64,000 nucleotides of DNA from contig CBDIDH010000001.1 in the NCBI GenBank assembly GCA_965277595.1, positions 496,001 to 560,000 on the forward strand, read 5' to 3'. Source of the DNA: CBDIDH01 sp965277595 (GTDB lineage Bacteria > Planctomycetota > Planctomycetia > Isosphaerales > Isosphaeraceae). The translations under genes were made by a program, and so were the position numbers. Shown here piece by piece: positions 1 to 12,585 of the stretch (position 1 is its first letter; every line of letters begins with the position of its first letter). The notes below the pieces were generated by a model. The model was not told the DNA's origin, searched no databases, and was given only the letters and a program-made list of their open reading frames with translations.

Positions 1-814
1 TCTGCCGACGCAGAGCAGGGCGAGTGGTTTCCTCATTGAGAACCTTGTATCTCACCCCTCTGCGCAAAAGCCAGGCCACGCCGAGCAAATCAACGACAAC
101 CCGCGTCGATCGATTCCAGAAATTGTAATGCGATGATCCAAACGACCTCGATCGATGTCCGACGGGAACCTGAATAATCGAGCATCCTTCCCGAATCAAG
201 AGCGGTCCAAAGAAGCGATGAGCGCCCTGAAAGAGGGGAAGTCGAAGCGCGACGTCTCTTGGGAAAATCCGTACCGAGCAACCCGTGTCCCGGATCGATT
301 GTCCGAGCACAACATTGCGCGCCCAATTCGCCCAACGGCTAATGACGCGCCTGGACCAGACGTCTTGCCTCACGAGTCGCCAGCCCAGCGCGACGTCGTG
401 GCCGGCGAGGGCCTCCCAGAGCCTGACAAGGTCGGCCGGATCGTTCTGGAGGTCGGCATCGAGCGTGGCGACCCAGTCTCCGGCTGCTTTGCGGAAGCCA
501 GCGGCCGTCGCGGCGGATTGCCCGACGTTCGCCGCAAGCCGGATCGATATCAACTCGGGGAATTCCGAGGCCAAACTTGCGAGGATCGCGGACGTCTCAT
601 CGGTGGAACCATCATCGACGACGACGATCTCAAACCCTGCCATGCGCTGGTTTGCCAGGAGGGGCCGCAAGGCCCCGGCGATCTCGGAAATGAGTCTCGG
701 CAGGCTCGCCGCCTCGTCCTTCGCCGGCACGACGACCGAGAGTGTTCCACCGAGGCTCCTCGCTCCCCCCTTCGAGACCGCCCCGTGCGGTGGGTCCCAG
801 CGCAACGACGACAT
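1..814 (-). CDS. Family 2 glycosyltransferase (dolichyl/undecaprenyl-phosphate sugar transferase type), 3' end outside window
   Basis: Reading the minus strand from the ATG at 814 gives 271 uninterrupted codons that run off the left edge. After about 24 residues comes a GT-A fold: SVVVPAKDEAASL (26-38), VVVDDGSTDE (64-73, nucleotide-sugar binding) and ATLDADLQNDPADL (116-129, the metal-binding DxD region). This is the DPM1-like layout in which a sugar is transferred from a nucleotide donor to a polyprenyl phosphate at the cytoplasmic membrane face. Any C-terminal membrane segments lie beyond the window, so soluble DPM1-like and GtrB-like forms cannot be told apart. Plus-strand ORFs over this stretch are shadows. 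Family assignment is firm; the acceptor is unknown. Confidence 0.85.
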   Translation of the reverse strand, partial: MSSLRWDPPHGAVSKGGARSLGGTLSVVVPAKDEAASLPRLISEIAGALRPLLANQRMAGFEIVVVDDGSTDETSAILASLASEFPELISIRLAANVGQSAATAAGFRKAAGDWVATLDADLQNDPADLVRLWEALAGHDVALGWRLVRQDVWSRRVISRWANWARNVVLGQSIRDTGCSVRIFPRDVALRLPLFQGAHRFFGPLLIREGCSIIQVPVGHRSRSFGSSHYNFWNRSTRVVVDLLGVAWLLRRGVRYKVLNEETTRPALRRQ

Positions 815-1055
815 TTGGCCTCGCCTCCTTGCCTCGCCTCGATCGTCCAGCACCAGGTTAGCGGCCGAGCCCCTCCTGGTCCCAGGCCGATCGCACCGAC
901 CTTCTATTTCCCAGAGAAGGCCGTTCGCGCCTATCCCAGAAACGGCCCAGCCCTCGCGATCGATCTACGCTGGACAGCCTCGGAGAAGACTGCTAGCCTG
1001 ACCGATCAGCCCTTTGGAAATCGCCCCGGTCGCCGTGGACAAGGATGCCCCGACC

Positions 1056-2417
1056 ATGACCACCTCATTGAAAACGCACCCACGGGTTCGCCTCATCCCA
1101 ACGGCCGAACTGACCGCAAGCTCATTTAGCATATCGATTTACGGCGATCCAGACCGTGAGATCGAGGATCTTCTGGAAAGCGTCCGCGAGCACGGTGTGC
1201 TTGTCCCTCTGGTGGTGGTCCAAGGTTCCGACGGTTCGAACTGGAAGGTGATCTCGGGCCACCGTAGACTCGCCTGCGCCCGGGTTTTGAATCTACTCGA
1301 CCTTCCCTGCGAGGTTCGTGACATCCGCGGTCAGGCCGCGAGACAACTTGCCATCCTCGAGTATAACCGACAGCGTAGGAAGAACTTCAGTCAACTCATG
1401 CGAGAAGCCGACGCCTTCGAAACCCTATATGGTTCCGAAGGTCTCCGCCGCCGCCGCGAGAATCTCCGACAATTTCGAGACGACACCGCTTCTCCCGATC
1501 GTCGGAATTCCGACGGTCGGACCGATAGTCGCATTGCCAAAATCCTCGGTCTTGGCGGCAAGGATCTCTATCGACAGGCCCGCGCCATCTGGAAGTCGGC
1601 CGAAGAAAAAGACGCACGCGCCCTCAGCGGCGTGGCGCAACTCGACGCGGGGACCAAGTCAATCCACGCGGCGTACAAGGATCTCCGACGCCGCGACCGA
1701 TTCACGTCGGGATTTCGTCCAACACCCTATGACGTCTGGCCGTTCAAGCACGATCGCGCCTTCGGAATTCCACACCCCGGTTCAATTCCTCCAGCGATCG
1801 TCGCCCACACGCTTCACTATTATACGCAGCCAGGCGACACCGTGGTGGACCCGATGGCGGGCGGTGGCACCACTCTGGACGTCTGCGAATCCATGGGACG
1901 TCGCTGTTTTGCGTATGACATAGCTCCTGTACGTCCTGAAATCATCAAGGCAGACGTAAAGCAAGGTTTTCCGCTCGACGTACGTGACTGCGATCTTATT
2001 TTTTGTGACCCACCCTACCATACCATGCTCGCCCGCCGTTACGCGGCCGAAGGCGCGTCGGACGTTCCTTTCGCGGCCTGGATCGACTTTCTCAACCAGT
2101 TTGCTCGCGACAGTTTCGCCACCCTCCGCCCCGGCGGACACATCGCTCTCTTGCTCGCCAATCAGACCGAAAAGGATTTACCCGCCGGATTTGGCTATCT
2201 CGATCACGCTTTTTATGGCTACACCGCTCTCATCGCGGCTGGATTTCTCCCGGAGAGGCGTGTGAGTTGTCCGATGGATGGAGCCTACCGCCCGCAAGAC
2301 GTCAGGCGAGCGCGAGTTGAGGGTCGCATGCTGGGCCAGGTTCGCGACCTGCTCATCATGCGTAAGCCAGGCGAGACAAGACTTTATGACAAAGGTTCGC
2401 CACAGGCCAACTCGTAA
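1056..2417 (+). CDS. ParB/Srx-domain protein fused to an N4/N6 DNA methyltransferase
   Basis: A 453-residue protein. The N-terminal ~110 residues have ParB-like features (IPTAELT, then LVPLVVV, then VISGHRRLACARVL). The middle is basic and helical. The C-terminal half carries SAM-binding motif I (DPMAGGGTT) and, about 50 residues later, the catalytic motif DPPYH of amino-methyltransferases. The start at 1056 has AAGGA about 10 bases upstream; an in-frame start 42 bases earlier is less likely because the ParB similarity begins just after 1056. ParB-methyltransferase fusions are usual on plasmids, prophages and integrative elements. No restriction enzyme is seen beside it, so it may be an orphan methylase. 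The 3' end overlaps the convergent replication-type gene by 34 bases. Confidence 0.85.
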   Translation: MTTSLKTHPRVRLIPTAELTASSFSISIYGDPDREIEDLLESVREHGVLVPLVVVQGSDGSNWKVISGHRRLACARVLNLLDLPCEVRDIRGQAARQLAILEYNRQRRKNFSQLMREADAFETLYGSEGLRRRRENLRQFRDDTASPDRRNSDGRTDSRIAKILGLGGKDLYRQARAIWKSAEEKDARALSGVAQLDAGTKSIHAAYKDLRRRDRFTSGFRPTPYDVWPFKHDRAFGIPHPGSIPPAIVAHTLHYYTQPGDTVVDPMAGGGTTLDVCESMGRRCFAYDIAPVRPEIIKADVKQGFPLDVRDCDLIFCDPPYHTMLARRYAAEGASDVPFAAWIDFLNQFARDSFATLRPGGHIALLLANQTEKDLPAGFGYLDHAFYGYTALIAAGFLPERRVSCPMDGAYRPQDVRRARVEGRMLGQVRDLLIMRKPGETRLYDKGSPQANS

Positions 2418-3433
2418 ACCTTGCTCCGGACGAAGGGATTGGAGAGAGTCGGATTGCGGCGGACAATCGGTTCGGGGAGAGCGTTCACGGCCTGGCGGAC
2501 CAGGTTGTCGAGGTCCTGAGAAGGGAGGCTGCTGATCACCAGGTTGATCGCGGCTTCTTCTTCAGCCTGTGCAAAGTCCTGTCTCTGACGTTCTCGCTGC
2601 TGGGCGACCGTGCGTAAACGGGCCTGCAATTCCCGACGCCGACTTTCCAGACGGTCGGCCACCTGGGGAAGTAGTTCATACCCGTCCTCGATCCCCGCGC
2701 GAATATAGCCCGGACCGTTCTGAAGTTTGCCCTGGCTCTGAAGATAGAGCGCATTGAGAAGGACCTTGGCCACGGCCTCGGGATCTTTTTGAGCAGCGAG
2801 CTTTTCGGCAAGGCGTTGGGGTATTCCCTGATTCGTCAGAAGTTCTTGCAAATCAACAGCAACAAGAAGCTGTCCTTCCGCCGAGAGCCGGAACGGTGTT
2901 CCCGGAATCGGGATGCTGTTCGTGTCTTCTTTCGTTCCTGGTTCTCGTTTGGGCCTATCCTCACGGCCGCTTCGGCCGAGGAATTGGGCCAACACCCTAA
3001 AAGAACCTGGACTGGTATGGGGGGCCTCCTCTAAACATTCTGGACTGGTATGGGGGACCTCCTCTAAAAAAAATGGGACAGTGTGGTCCTGTTTTTCGGT
3101 GGAGTGAGACTCGATCCGGTCGCCTTTTCGTGAAGACGAGCCTGGAGGACGTTCCGGGGCGGGTCGAAGAATCTTGTAGGCCGTGGAGCGACCCTTGGAC
3201 TTGCTCGTGGCAAGAAGCCCGCGACGGGTGAGTTCCTCGATCGCCGCGAGGACTGTTTGTCGGCTTAATCCCGCCTGAAGGGCAATCGTGCGGATACTCG
3301 GATAAGCCCAGTCCGTTCCGAAATCCGAATAGAGCCCGATCGTGAGATACACTTTGATCGCGGAGCCGCCCAGAGCCTTGAACGACTCGGAACGCAAAAG
3401 CTCGTGTTCAACGCGAAAGAAATAAGGGACCAT
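2384..3433 (-). CDS. Winged-helix plasmid-replication-initiator-like protein
   Basis: A 349-residue protein. The first ~90 residues form a winged helix (GGSAIKVYLTIGL; then SIRTIALQAGLSRQTVLAAI as the recognition region; then GLLATSKSKGRSTAYKI). A charged linker contains an 11-residue tandem repeat (EEVPHTSP / EEAPHTSP). The C-terminal half has the pattern LAAQKDPEAVAKVLLNAL followed by GKLQNGPGYIRAGIEDGY, a helix-loop arrangement common at the end of plasmid replication proteins, and then a long coiled-coil-like helix. Together with the smaller relative at 3552-3869 and the ParB-methyltransferase it suggests a remnant of an integrated plasmid or ICE. Assignment as an initiator is inference; a transcription regulator is the alternative. 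Confidence 0.6.
   Translation of the reverse strand: MVPYFFRVEHELLRSESFKALGGSAIKVYLTIGLYSDFGTDWAYPSIRTIALQAGLSRQTVLAAIEELTRRGLLATSKSKGRSTAYKILRPAPERPPGSSSRKGDRIESHSTEKQDHTVPFFLEEVPHTSPECLEEAPHTSPGSFRVLAQFLGRSGREDRPKREPGTKEDTNSIPIPGTPFRLSAEGQLLVAVDLQELLTNQGIPQRLAEKLAAQKDPEAVAKVLLNALYLQSQGKLQNGPGYIRAGIEDGYELLPQVADRLESRRRELQARLRTVAQQRERQRQDFAQAEEEAAINLVISSLPSQDLDNLVRQAVNALPEPIVRRNPTLSNPFVRSKVYELACGEPLS
3007..3072. repeat. 33-bp tandem repeat, two copies, in the linker of the replication-like gene
   Basis: Two adjacent 33-base units share CTGGACTGGTATGGGGG and CCTCCTCTAAA. They encode the repeated EE(V/A)PHTSP linker of the overlapping minus-strand gene. The length keeps the reading frame, so the repeat is probably neutral linker expansion. 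Confidence 0.8.
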
Positions 3434-3551
3434 GGCGTTCCGTCACCATCCTTGGGGCGGCCTAGTCGCTTCCATGAATCATCTGACGTTCTTATATAAA
3501 AAAGACAAAACTTTCAGTTGGGCGCGGATTCGTAATGCTACCACTAATTTC

Positions 3552-3869
3552 TCAATCTTCCATGTCGATTGCGGACGGGGGGTCGGAAACATAATAGGTT
3601 TTGACCTTACCTCGCTCATGCGTCGTGGAGACGACCAGCCCGAGTCCTTCCAGGCGTCCCAGGCCATCAATGATCGTGGGACAGGAGAGGCGGGTCCGCC
3701 TCATCAACTGATTCAGACTAACGGTTACACTCCTGTCGGGCTGGCCGCCGCTGGCTTCCAGCATGACAAGGTAGACCTTGATCGCGTCGCCTCGAATCCG
3801 GGCTAAATAGCCGCGATCAAAGAGCACGCTTTTCACCCAATCGGTCTGAGTGGGCATGGTTGCGGGCAT
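3552..3869 (-). CDS. Small winged-helix DNA-binding protein
   Basis: About 105 residues from the ATG at 3869, which follows an AAGGGGGG Shine-Dalgarno-like run; an upstream in-frame ATG at 3950 lacks one. It shares a core with the 349-residue neighbour: RGDAIKVYLVMLEA, then LNQLMRRTRLSCPTIIDGL as helix-turn-helix, then LGLVVSTTHERGKVKTYYV as the wing. Both genes lie on the same strand about 120 bases apart and may be paralogous replication or copy-control proteins. No catalytic domain is present. Function is otherwise unknown. Confidence 0.6.
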   Translation of the reverse strand: MPATMPTQTDWVKSVLFDRGYLARIRGDAIKVYLVMLEASGGQPDRSVTVSLNQLMRRTRLSCPTIIDGLGRLEGLGLVVSTTHERGKVKTYYVSDPPSAIDMED

Positions 3870-4475
3870 GGAAACCCCCCTTCCCTGAGCCACTTTCGCT
3901 CCGATCCGCAGATCGCCGATCCCTCGGAGTTCGGCCTTTCGCCGTACCATCGGCTTTTATCGTCAGGGACGACTTTGTCCTGCATGCCGATCCGAAAAAG
4001 GGACCCGGAACAGACACCTCTGTATTCGGCATCAAGAAAAATTCCAAGGTAGGGTGTTGACCTTCCAGGAATCGCCGGTAACATGACTCTTGCCAATCGC
4101 GAGACGACTGCGAGTCGGGACGACGAGACGGCCGGAGACGACGCCCTTGAAAAAGGGAGAGTTGCTCCGGCCGAAACCGTCGGCGAGAGGCAAGCAGCTT
4201 TCTTTGACAATTCGGTCGATCGTGGATGAAGTTGCTTGTGAACCCTTGAGGGGAGCCGGCGACAGGTCGTCAGTGTTCCCAACGTCGCGTTTCTTGGTTT
4301 TCGACGTTGGGGATGAGGGCGGACTCTCGAAACCGGCAGCGGGGAGGACTTGCTTCAGGACGGTTCGCCGTTCGGAAAAAAGCCGCCCCGGTGCGACCAG
4401 TCAGAGATTCCTCAACCCATTCGGTTCGAGGAGGCGAGGCGTTTGGTCATCTTCGGGTGATTGAGGCCGGACCAA
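3870..4475. other. 16S rRNA upstream region without a convincing gene
   Basis: Open frames here are short and arginine/serine-rich, without family motifs. The region carries a hairpin (CCCAACGTCG at 4278-4287 pairing with CGACGTTGGG at 4302-4311) and the TTTGACAAT motif at 4203-4216, as expected for a leader containing promoter and processing signals. Confidence 0.6.
4203..4216 (+). promoter_or_regulatory. Putative rRNA promoter -35 element / shared upstream motif (16S copy)
   Basis: TTTGACAATTCGGT contains a perfect TTGACA hexamer about 270 bases before the 16S 5' end. An almost identical 14-mer occurs about 300 bases before the 23S. No clear TATAAT lies 16-18 bases downstream, so the -10 is unassigned; an antitermination or processing signal is the alternative. 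Confidence 0.4.
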
Positions 4476-5986
<1,511 letters not shown>

Positions 5987-6182
5987 CTAAGGATACTTAG
6001 AAAATCCCGGCCCAGTTCTGACAACCTTGGTGAACCTCGGTTCGCTCGGTTTTTAGAGTCCTGAGGCCGCGTCGGCACCGCCCTCCCTGGGCTGATGCCT
6101 TGACGCCGGCTCCCCCCGGGGGTTCCATAGCAACATCGTTAATCCCAAGCGACCTCTCTGGATCTGAATCGGAGCACCGGTC

Positions 6183-6422
6183 ATGGCCCCTTCCTTGAAA
6201 GCCCTGGGAATCGATCAGCTCAGCGTTGACGATCGGCTTCAGCTCGTGGAAGCGATCTGGGACGATATCGCCTCGACCCTGGAATCGAGAGAGATTCCCC
6301 AGTCTCACAAGGATTTGCTCGATGACCGGATTTCCTCGCACGAGAAGAACCCGCGAGCCGGGGTTTCGTGGGATGATATCCAAGCGCGTCTTCTACCGCG
6401 TGTGTCGGGAGACTCGGCGTGA
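6183..6422 (+). CDS. Addiction-module antitoxin (TIGR02574-like), inside the 16S-23S spacer
   Basis: A 79-residue acidic protein: LGIDQLSVDDRLQLVEAIWD, then RIPQSHKDLLDDRI-like helix (EIPQSHKDLLDDRI), then WDDIQARL. This is the pattern of the short putative addiction-module component family (LS..ERL.L.E.lWdsi ... l..r....... sW.ei...l) that pairs with RelE/ParE toxins. The stop overlaps the toxin start by four bases (GTGA), so translation is coupled. It lies on the rRNA-coding strand about 195 bases after the 16S, so it is probably transcribed by read-through or from its own promoter, which I cannot locate. Such antitoxins neutralise the partner and often repress the operon. Confidence 0.85.
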   Translation: MAPSLKALGIDQLSVDDRLQLVEAIWDDIASTLESREIPQSHKDLLDDRISSHEKNPRAGVSWDDIQARLLPRVSGDSA

Positions 6423-6703
6423 TTTTCAAGGCCGAAGCGGCGGAAGAGATCGTCGAGGCGGTGCACTGGTACGAGGAACAACGCGTTGGTCTCGGGGCTA
6501 AGTTTCAGGCGGTGCTCGATCGAGTCTTCGTGCGTATCCAGCAGGAGCCGGAATCGCACCGTCTTGTTTATCGAGGTGTTCGACGCGCCTTGACTCCGGG
6601 CTTCCCGTTCGCGATTTATTATCGGATCGATCAGGATGAACTGGTCGTGCTTGCCGTGGTTCATTCGAGTCGTGACCCGAACCGCTGGAAATCGCGGCTT
6701 TGA
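6419..6703 (+). CDS. RelE/ParE-family toxin, inside the 16S-23S spacer
   Basis: A 94-residue protein from GTG 6419. It has AEAAEEIVEAVHWYEEQRVGLGAKF, RIQQEPESHRLVYRGVRRALTPGFPFAIYYRI and LVVLAVVHSSRDPNRW, the full ParE/RelE fold with the typical end motif (V.av.H..RdP..W). It overlaps the antitoxin by four bases. RelE members cleave mRNA on the ribosome and ParE members poison DNA gyrase; the sequence does not decide which. The gene looks intact, with no frameshift, which argues for a working module rather than a relic, despite the unusual site inside an rRNA spacer. Confidence 0.88.
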   Translation: MIFKAEAAEEIVEAVHWYEEQRVGLGAKFQAVLDRVFVRIQQEPESHRLVYRGVRRALTPGFPFAIYYRIDQDELVVLAVVHSSRDPNRWKSRL

Positions 6704-7197
6704 AGCTTGGGAATTGACGAAATCGATCCACGATTGACCGAACCCTTGCTGTTTTGCTGGGTGGGGGGCGTGGCCGTCGCGAAGGACGGCCTCGCCCCCT
6801 GGCCAGAGGTCGGGACGAGTGGAGAGATCGGGATCTCGGAATCGGCGGCGGTGACGTCGTGGGATTGCGGGAGATGGGTCGCTCGGCTTTTGTTTGTTTT
6901 TTGACAATCCGGTTGTTTTGGTCACGCAAGGTAAGAGTTCGTCTTGGCAACAAGACGGGCCCACGAAGCGTGGTATTGTGGCAAATTTTCCAAGGTAAAC
7001 TCCACGAACGTGGAACCCTTCAAGGACCGCGAACCCGACCCGACGTGATGTCGGTGGGTTCGCCAGGGGATCGTTACCCTAAATGATGGGCGGCCGGGAG
7101 CGTCGCGAGACGCCCCTTGGGCCGCGGCACAGTCAGATGAGGGGACGTGAACACTGCCCGGTTCTGGTCACCGCGCGAGCGGGGGCCGGGCCGGCGT
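6704..7197. other. Second half of the 16S-23S spacer: no gene or tRNA seen; hairpins
   Basis: No cloverleaf or T-loop consensus of a tRNA-Ile or tRNA-Ala is visible, unlike many bacterial spacers. The region has a TTGACA-containing motif at 6900, small inverted repeats (CCACGAAGCGTGG around 6961; CCACGAACGTGG around 7001) and a strong stem at 7029-7063 (GCGAACCC with GGGTTCGC). These look like leader and processing structures for the 23S. Confidence 0.6.
6900..6913 (+). promoter_or_regulatory. Putative promoter element upstream of 23S rRNA (shared motif)
   Basis: TTTGACAATCCGGT differs from the motif before the 16S (4203-4216) at one of 14 positions and sits at a similar distance from the mature rRNA 5' end (about 300 versus 270 bases). 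That suggests an independent promoter for 23S-5S. No clear -10 box is seen. Confidence 0.4.
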
Positions 7198-10003
<2,806 letters not shown>

Positions 10004-10352
10004 CCCCGACCCGACGCCCGCCTCACTTCAAGTGAGTCGGCGACCGGGAACCGGCTGGTGTGATCCCTGGGTGTCATCCCGATACCCAGGGCCCAGGTTT
10101 CCCGAAATCTGAACGCCGTAACCGAGACTCCTGGCCCAAATTCTTTTGCGGTCCCGAAGGACTCTGGCGACGTGGACGTGAACCTTTTCGGGTCTTTTGC
10201 CCCACCCACCACGCCTTCTCTTGGCCCGTTCTTTTCAAGGCTGAGAACGTGCTCTTGCCCGCCCCCCTTGAGGTCTCAAAATCTCACGGGGGACGTGACC
10301 GAAACCAACCGCGAATGTCGCGTCGGCGTCCCCTGACCAGGACGCCGACGCC
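10004..10352. other. 23S-5S spacer with stem-loops
   Basis: This 350-base spacer is long for a 23S-5S gap. It has a stem CCCTGGGT/ACCCAGGG (10065-10072 with 10084-10091) and a perfect 10-bp stem CGTCGGCGTC/GACGCCGACG (10321-10330 with 10341-10350) just before the 5S. These are probably RNase processing stems. No tRNA is seen. Confidence 0.55.
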
Positions 10353-10464
10353 TTCCCGGCGACCATACCTGCGGGGCCACACCCGTTCCCATTCCGAACA
10401 CGGCCGTTAAGCCCGCCGGGCCCATGATAGTGCCTCTGGCGCGAAAGTCGGTGATCGCCGGGAT
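10353..10464 (+). rRNA. rrf: 5S ribosomal RNA
   Basis: About 110 bases with the 5S pattern: 5' CCCGGCGACCATACC pairing with 3' GGTGATCGCCGGG, the conserved CCCATTCCGAACACGGCCGTTAAGC-type core and the ATGATAGTG segment. It is the last rRNA of the locus, followed within 20 bases by a terminator. Confidence 0.93.
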
Positions 10465-10483
10465 CTTCTTCTGGATCGTAACA

Positions 10484-10525
10484 AAACCGCCCCGGCTCAG
10501 AGAACGCTCTGAGCCGGGGCGGTTT
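10484..10525 (+). terminator. rRNA operon terminator
   Basis: A perfect 19-bp inverted repeat (AAACCGCCCCGGCTCAGAG, loop AACG, then its complement) ends in TTT. It directly follows the 5S, as expected for factor-independent termination of rRNA transcription. Confidence 0.92.
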
Positions 10526-10559
10526 CACTACGCGCACTGGGTTTGGATCTAACTTAATT

Positions 10560-10601
10560 CAAAGGACAAAGGACAAAGGACAAAGGACAAAGGACAAAGG
10601 A
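10560..10601. repeat. Heptad repeat CAAAGGA, six perfect copies
   Basis: Six head-to-tail CAAAGGA units followed by a partial seventh, between the rRNA terminator and rlmN. It belongs to a set of 7-base-period intergenic repeats found at five or more places in this window. The rest of 10602-10807 shows no gene. Confidence 0.95.
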
Positions 10602-10807
10602 CAAAATTCATTATTAACATAAAACCCCGTTTTCGTTTCGAGACTTACTCGTTGAAGATGGTCTTCGAGTTCATTGAAATCCCAGCATCCTAACCTGGCA
10701 TTTGTCCTGTGCATCAAGGACTCGGATTTTTTGGGCCGTCGGAGTAGGATGATTGTGCAATACCAATAACGCGATCGAACCCTGAGATCTTCCGGCGGTT
10801 TAAATCC

Positions 10808-11845
10808 GTGAAAAAACCGCTTCTTGATGTAAACCTGGAGGATTTGAAGGTCTGGATGGCCGAAAAAGGCCAGAGGCCCTTCCATGCGCGTCAGGTGTAT
10901 CATTGGGTCTTTGAGCGTCGGGCCGAAGGGTTCGAGGCGATGTCGGATCTGCCCAAGACGCTGAGGCAGACGCTCGATGAAGAGTGGTCGGTCTTTGGAA
11001 CGACAGTCGTTCACCAGGACCTGGCGCCGGACGGCACAGAGAAATTGTTGCTCGGGTGTCTGGACGGGCGAAAGATCGAGTGCGTCTTGATGGCGGAGGA
11101 CGAGCGGCGGACCGTCTGTGTGAGCACACAGGTCGGCTGCGGGATGGGGTGCGTCTTCTGCGCCAGCGGGTTGAAGGGTGTGGAAAGAAATCTGACGAAA
11201 GGGGAGATCGTTGAACAGATTCTCAGGATGAGAAATCTGTTGCCGGCAGGAGAGAGATTGACCAATCTTGTCGTGATGGGGATGGGCGAGAGCCTGGCGA
11301 ATCTGGATAACCTGGTCGCGGCGCTGGATCTGATCTGCTCGCCCGAGGGGTTGGGAATGGGGCAGAGGCGGGTGACCGTTTCGACCGTGGGCCTGCCGGA
11401 GAAGATGAGGAAGCTGGCGGCGCTTGATCGGCAGTATCATCTGGCGGTCTCGCTGCATGCGCCGACCGAGGCGCTGAGGAATGAACTGGTGCCGGTCAAC
11501 GAGCGGGTGGGCCTTGGAGCCGTGATGGATGCCGCCGACGCCTACTTCCAGAAGAGCGGCCGGCAGGTTACCTTTGAGTACGTCATGTTAAGGGGCGTCA
11601 ACGACCGGACCGAGGACGCAAAGGCGCTGGCCGGCTTGCTTGAGGCGAGAAAAGCTCACGTGAACCTGATTCCGTATAACCCGGTGGCGGGTCTGCCATT
11701 TGACAGGCCGGCGCCGGAGTCGGTCGATCGGTTTGTGAGAATTTTGAAATCGCGTCGAGTGAGCGTGAGCGTTCGGAAGACCAAGGGGCGGCAGATCGAC
11801 GCGGCCTGTGGTCAACTTCGGCGACGGCTGGAACCGGCAAATTGA
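10808..11845 (+). CDS. rlmN: 23S rRNA (adenine-2503-C2) methyltransferase RlmN
   Basis: A 345-residue radical-SAM enzyme that methylates C2 of A2503 in 23S rRNA (and A37 in some tRNAs). The cluster motif CGMGCVFC gives C111, C115 and C118; VVMGMGES and TVSTVG are typical internal motifs, and the C-terminal catalytic Cys is in DAACGQL (about C334). GTG start, preceded by a purine-rich CGGCGG. It lies immediately downstream of the rRNA operon whose product it modifies, and 30 bases before the sigma factor gene, so they may be co-transcribed. Length is normal for the family. Confidence 0.95.
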   Translation: MKKPLLDVNLEDLKVWMAEKGQRPFHARQVYHWVFERRAEGFEAMSDLPKTLRQTLDEEWSVFGTTVVHQDLAPDGTEKLLLGCLDGRKIECVLMAEDERRTVCVSTQVGCGMGCVFCASGLKGVERNLTKGEIVEQILRMRNLLPAGERLTNLVVMGMGESLANLDNLVAALDLICSPEGLGMGQRRVTVSTVGLPEKMRKLAALDRQYHLAVSLHAPTEALRNELVPVNERVGLGAVMDAADAYFQKSGRQVTFEYVMLRGVNDRTEDAKALAGLLEARKAHVNLIPYNPVAGLPFDRPAPESVDRFVRILKSRRVSVSVRKTKGRQIDAACGQLRRRLEPAN

Positions 11846-11875
11846 GCGGTTGATTGATGGAGGAGGCAGCGCGTC

Positions 11876-12508
11876 GTGAGCACCGCCCTGGAACAACAGC
11901 TCGAAGCGAAGGACCCCGACGTCCGGCTGATGCTGCAGGTGCGCGACGACGTGCAAGGAGCCTTTGAAACGCTGGTCGAGCGATATCAGCACAGGCTTCT
12001 CGGTGTGATGGTCCACCTGGTCGGCCGGGTCGAGGAGGCGGAAGACCTCACGCAAGAGGTTTTTCTGCGAATTTACCGGGCGAGGAAGGGGTACAAGCCC
12101 CGGGCGAAGTTCTCAACCTGGTTGTTCACGATCGCCAATAACCTGGCTCTGAATCATCTGAGGGGCAAGGGTCGGAACCCGACGGTGCCGATGGGAGGCA
12201 TTGATACCGGCTCGCAGCCGATGATTCCGGCCGATGAGCGTGCCCTGGCCCGAGAGGGAACGCCCTCGGCACAGATGCGAAAGGTGGAGCTGTCGGAGGT
12301 TGTCCGCGAGGCGCTCGACGTGCTCGGCGAGGATCAGAAGCTGGCCGTCCTTCTGAACAAGTTTGAGGAGATGAGCTACGCCGAGATCGCCGAAGTCATG
12401 GGGCGTTCCGAGCCGGCGGTCAAGTCGCTTCTGGCCAGAGCGAGGACGCATCTGCGAGAACATCTGGAACCGTACATCAAGACGGGACATCGAGGGCGCG
12501 AGGGTTGA
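11876..12508 (+). CDS. ECF-type RNA polymerase sigma factor
   Basis: A 210-residue protein. Region 2 reads FETLVERYQHRLLGVMVHLVG...EDLTQEVFLRIYRA...FSTWLFTIANNLALNHLR, and region 4 reads LGEDQKLAVLLNKFEEMSYAEIAEVMGRSEPAVKSLLARARTHLRE, with the helix-turn-helix in the last part. Between them is a 40-residue linker. GTG start at 11876 with GGAGGAGG nine bases upstream. No anti-sigma gene is adjacent, and there is no long C-terminal extension of the kind typical of many planctomycete ECF factors. The target regulon is unknown. Confidence 0.92.
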   Translation: MSTALEQQLEAKDPDVRLMLQVRDDVQGAFETLVERYQHRLLGVMVHLVGRVEEAEDLTQEVFLRIYRARKGYKPRAKFSTWLFTIANNLALNHLRGKGRNPTVPMGGIDTGSQPMIPADERALAREGTPSAQMRKVELSEVVREALDVLGEDQKLAVLLNKFEEMSYAEIAEVMGRSEPAVKSLLARARTHLREHLEPYIKTGHRGREG

Positions 12509-12585
12509 ATGGCCCCAGTCCCTGGCTCGCCGGGTCTTCCATTCCGCATCGATGAAACTCTCTAGTTAAAGGATGGAGGGGCCTC

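Noticed and set aside
155..1129. Long plus-strand open frame over the left edge.
   Set aside because: It is antisense to a clear glycosyltransferase with GT-A motifs; the plus-strand translation has no family motif.
5987..7197. tRNA-Ile/Ala in the 16S-23S spacer.
   Set aside because: No acceptor-stem or T-loop consensus pairing could be found; the spacer holds a toxin-antitoxin pair instead.
10559..11458. 299-residue minus-strand open frame beginning in a heptad repeat.
   Set aside because: It is antisense to rlmN and its end reads only the CAAAGGA repeat; no motif.
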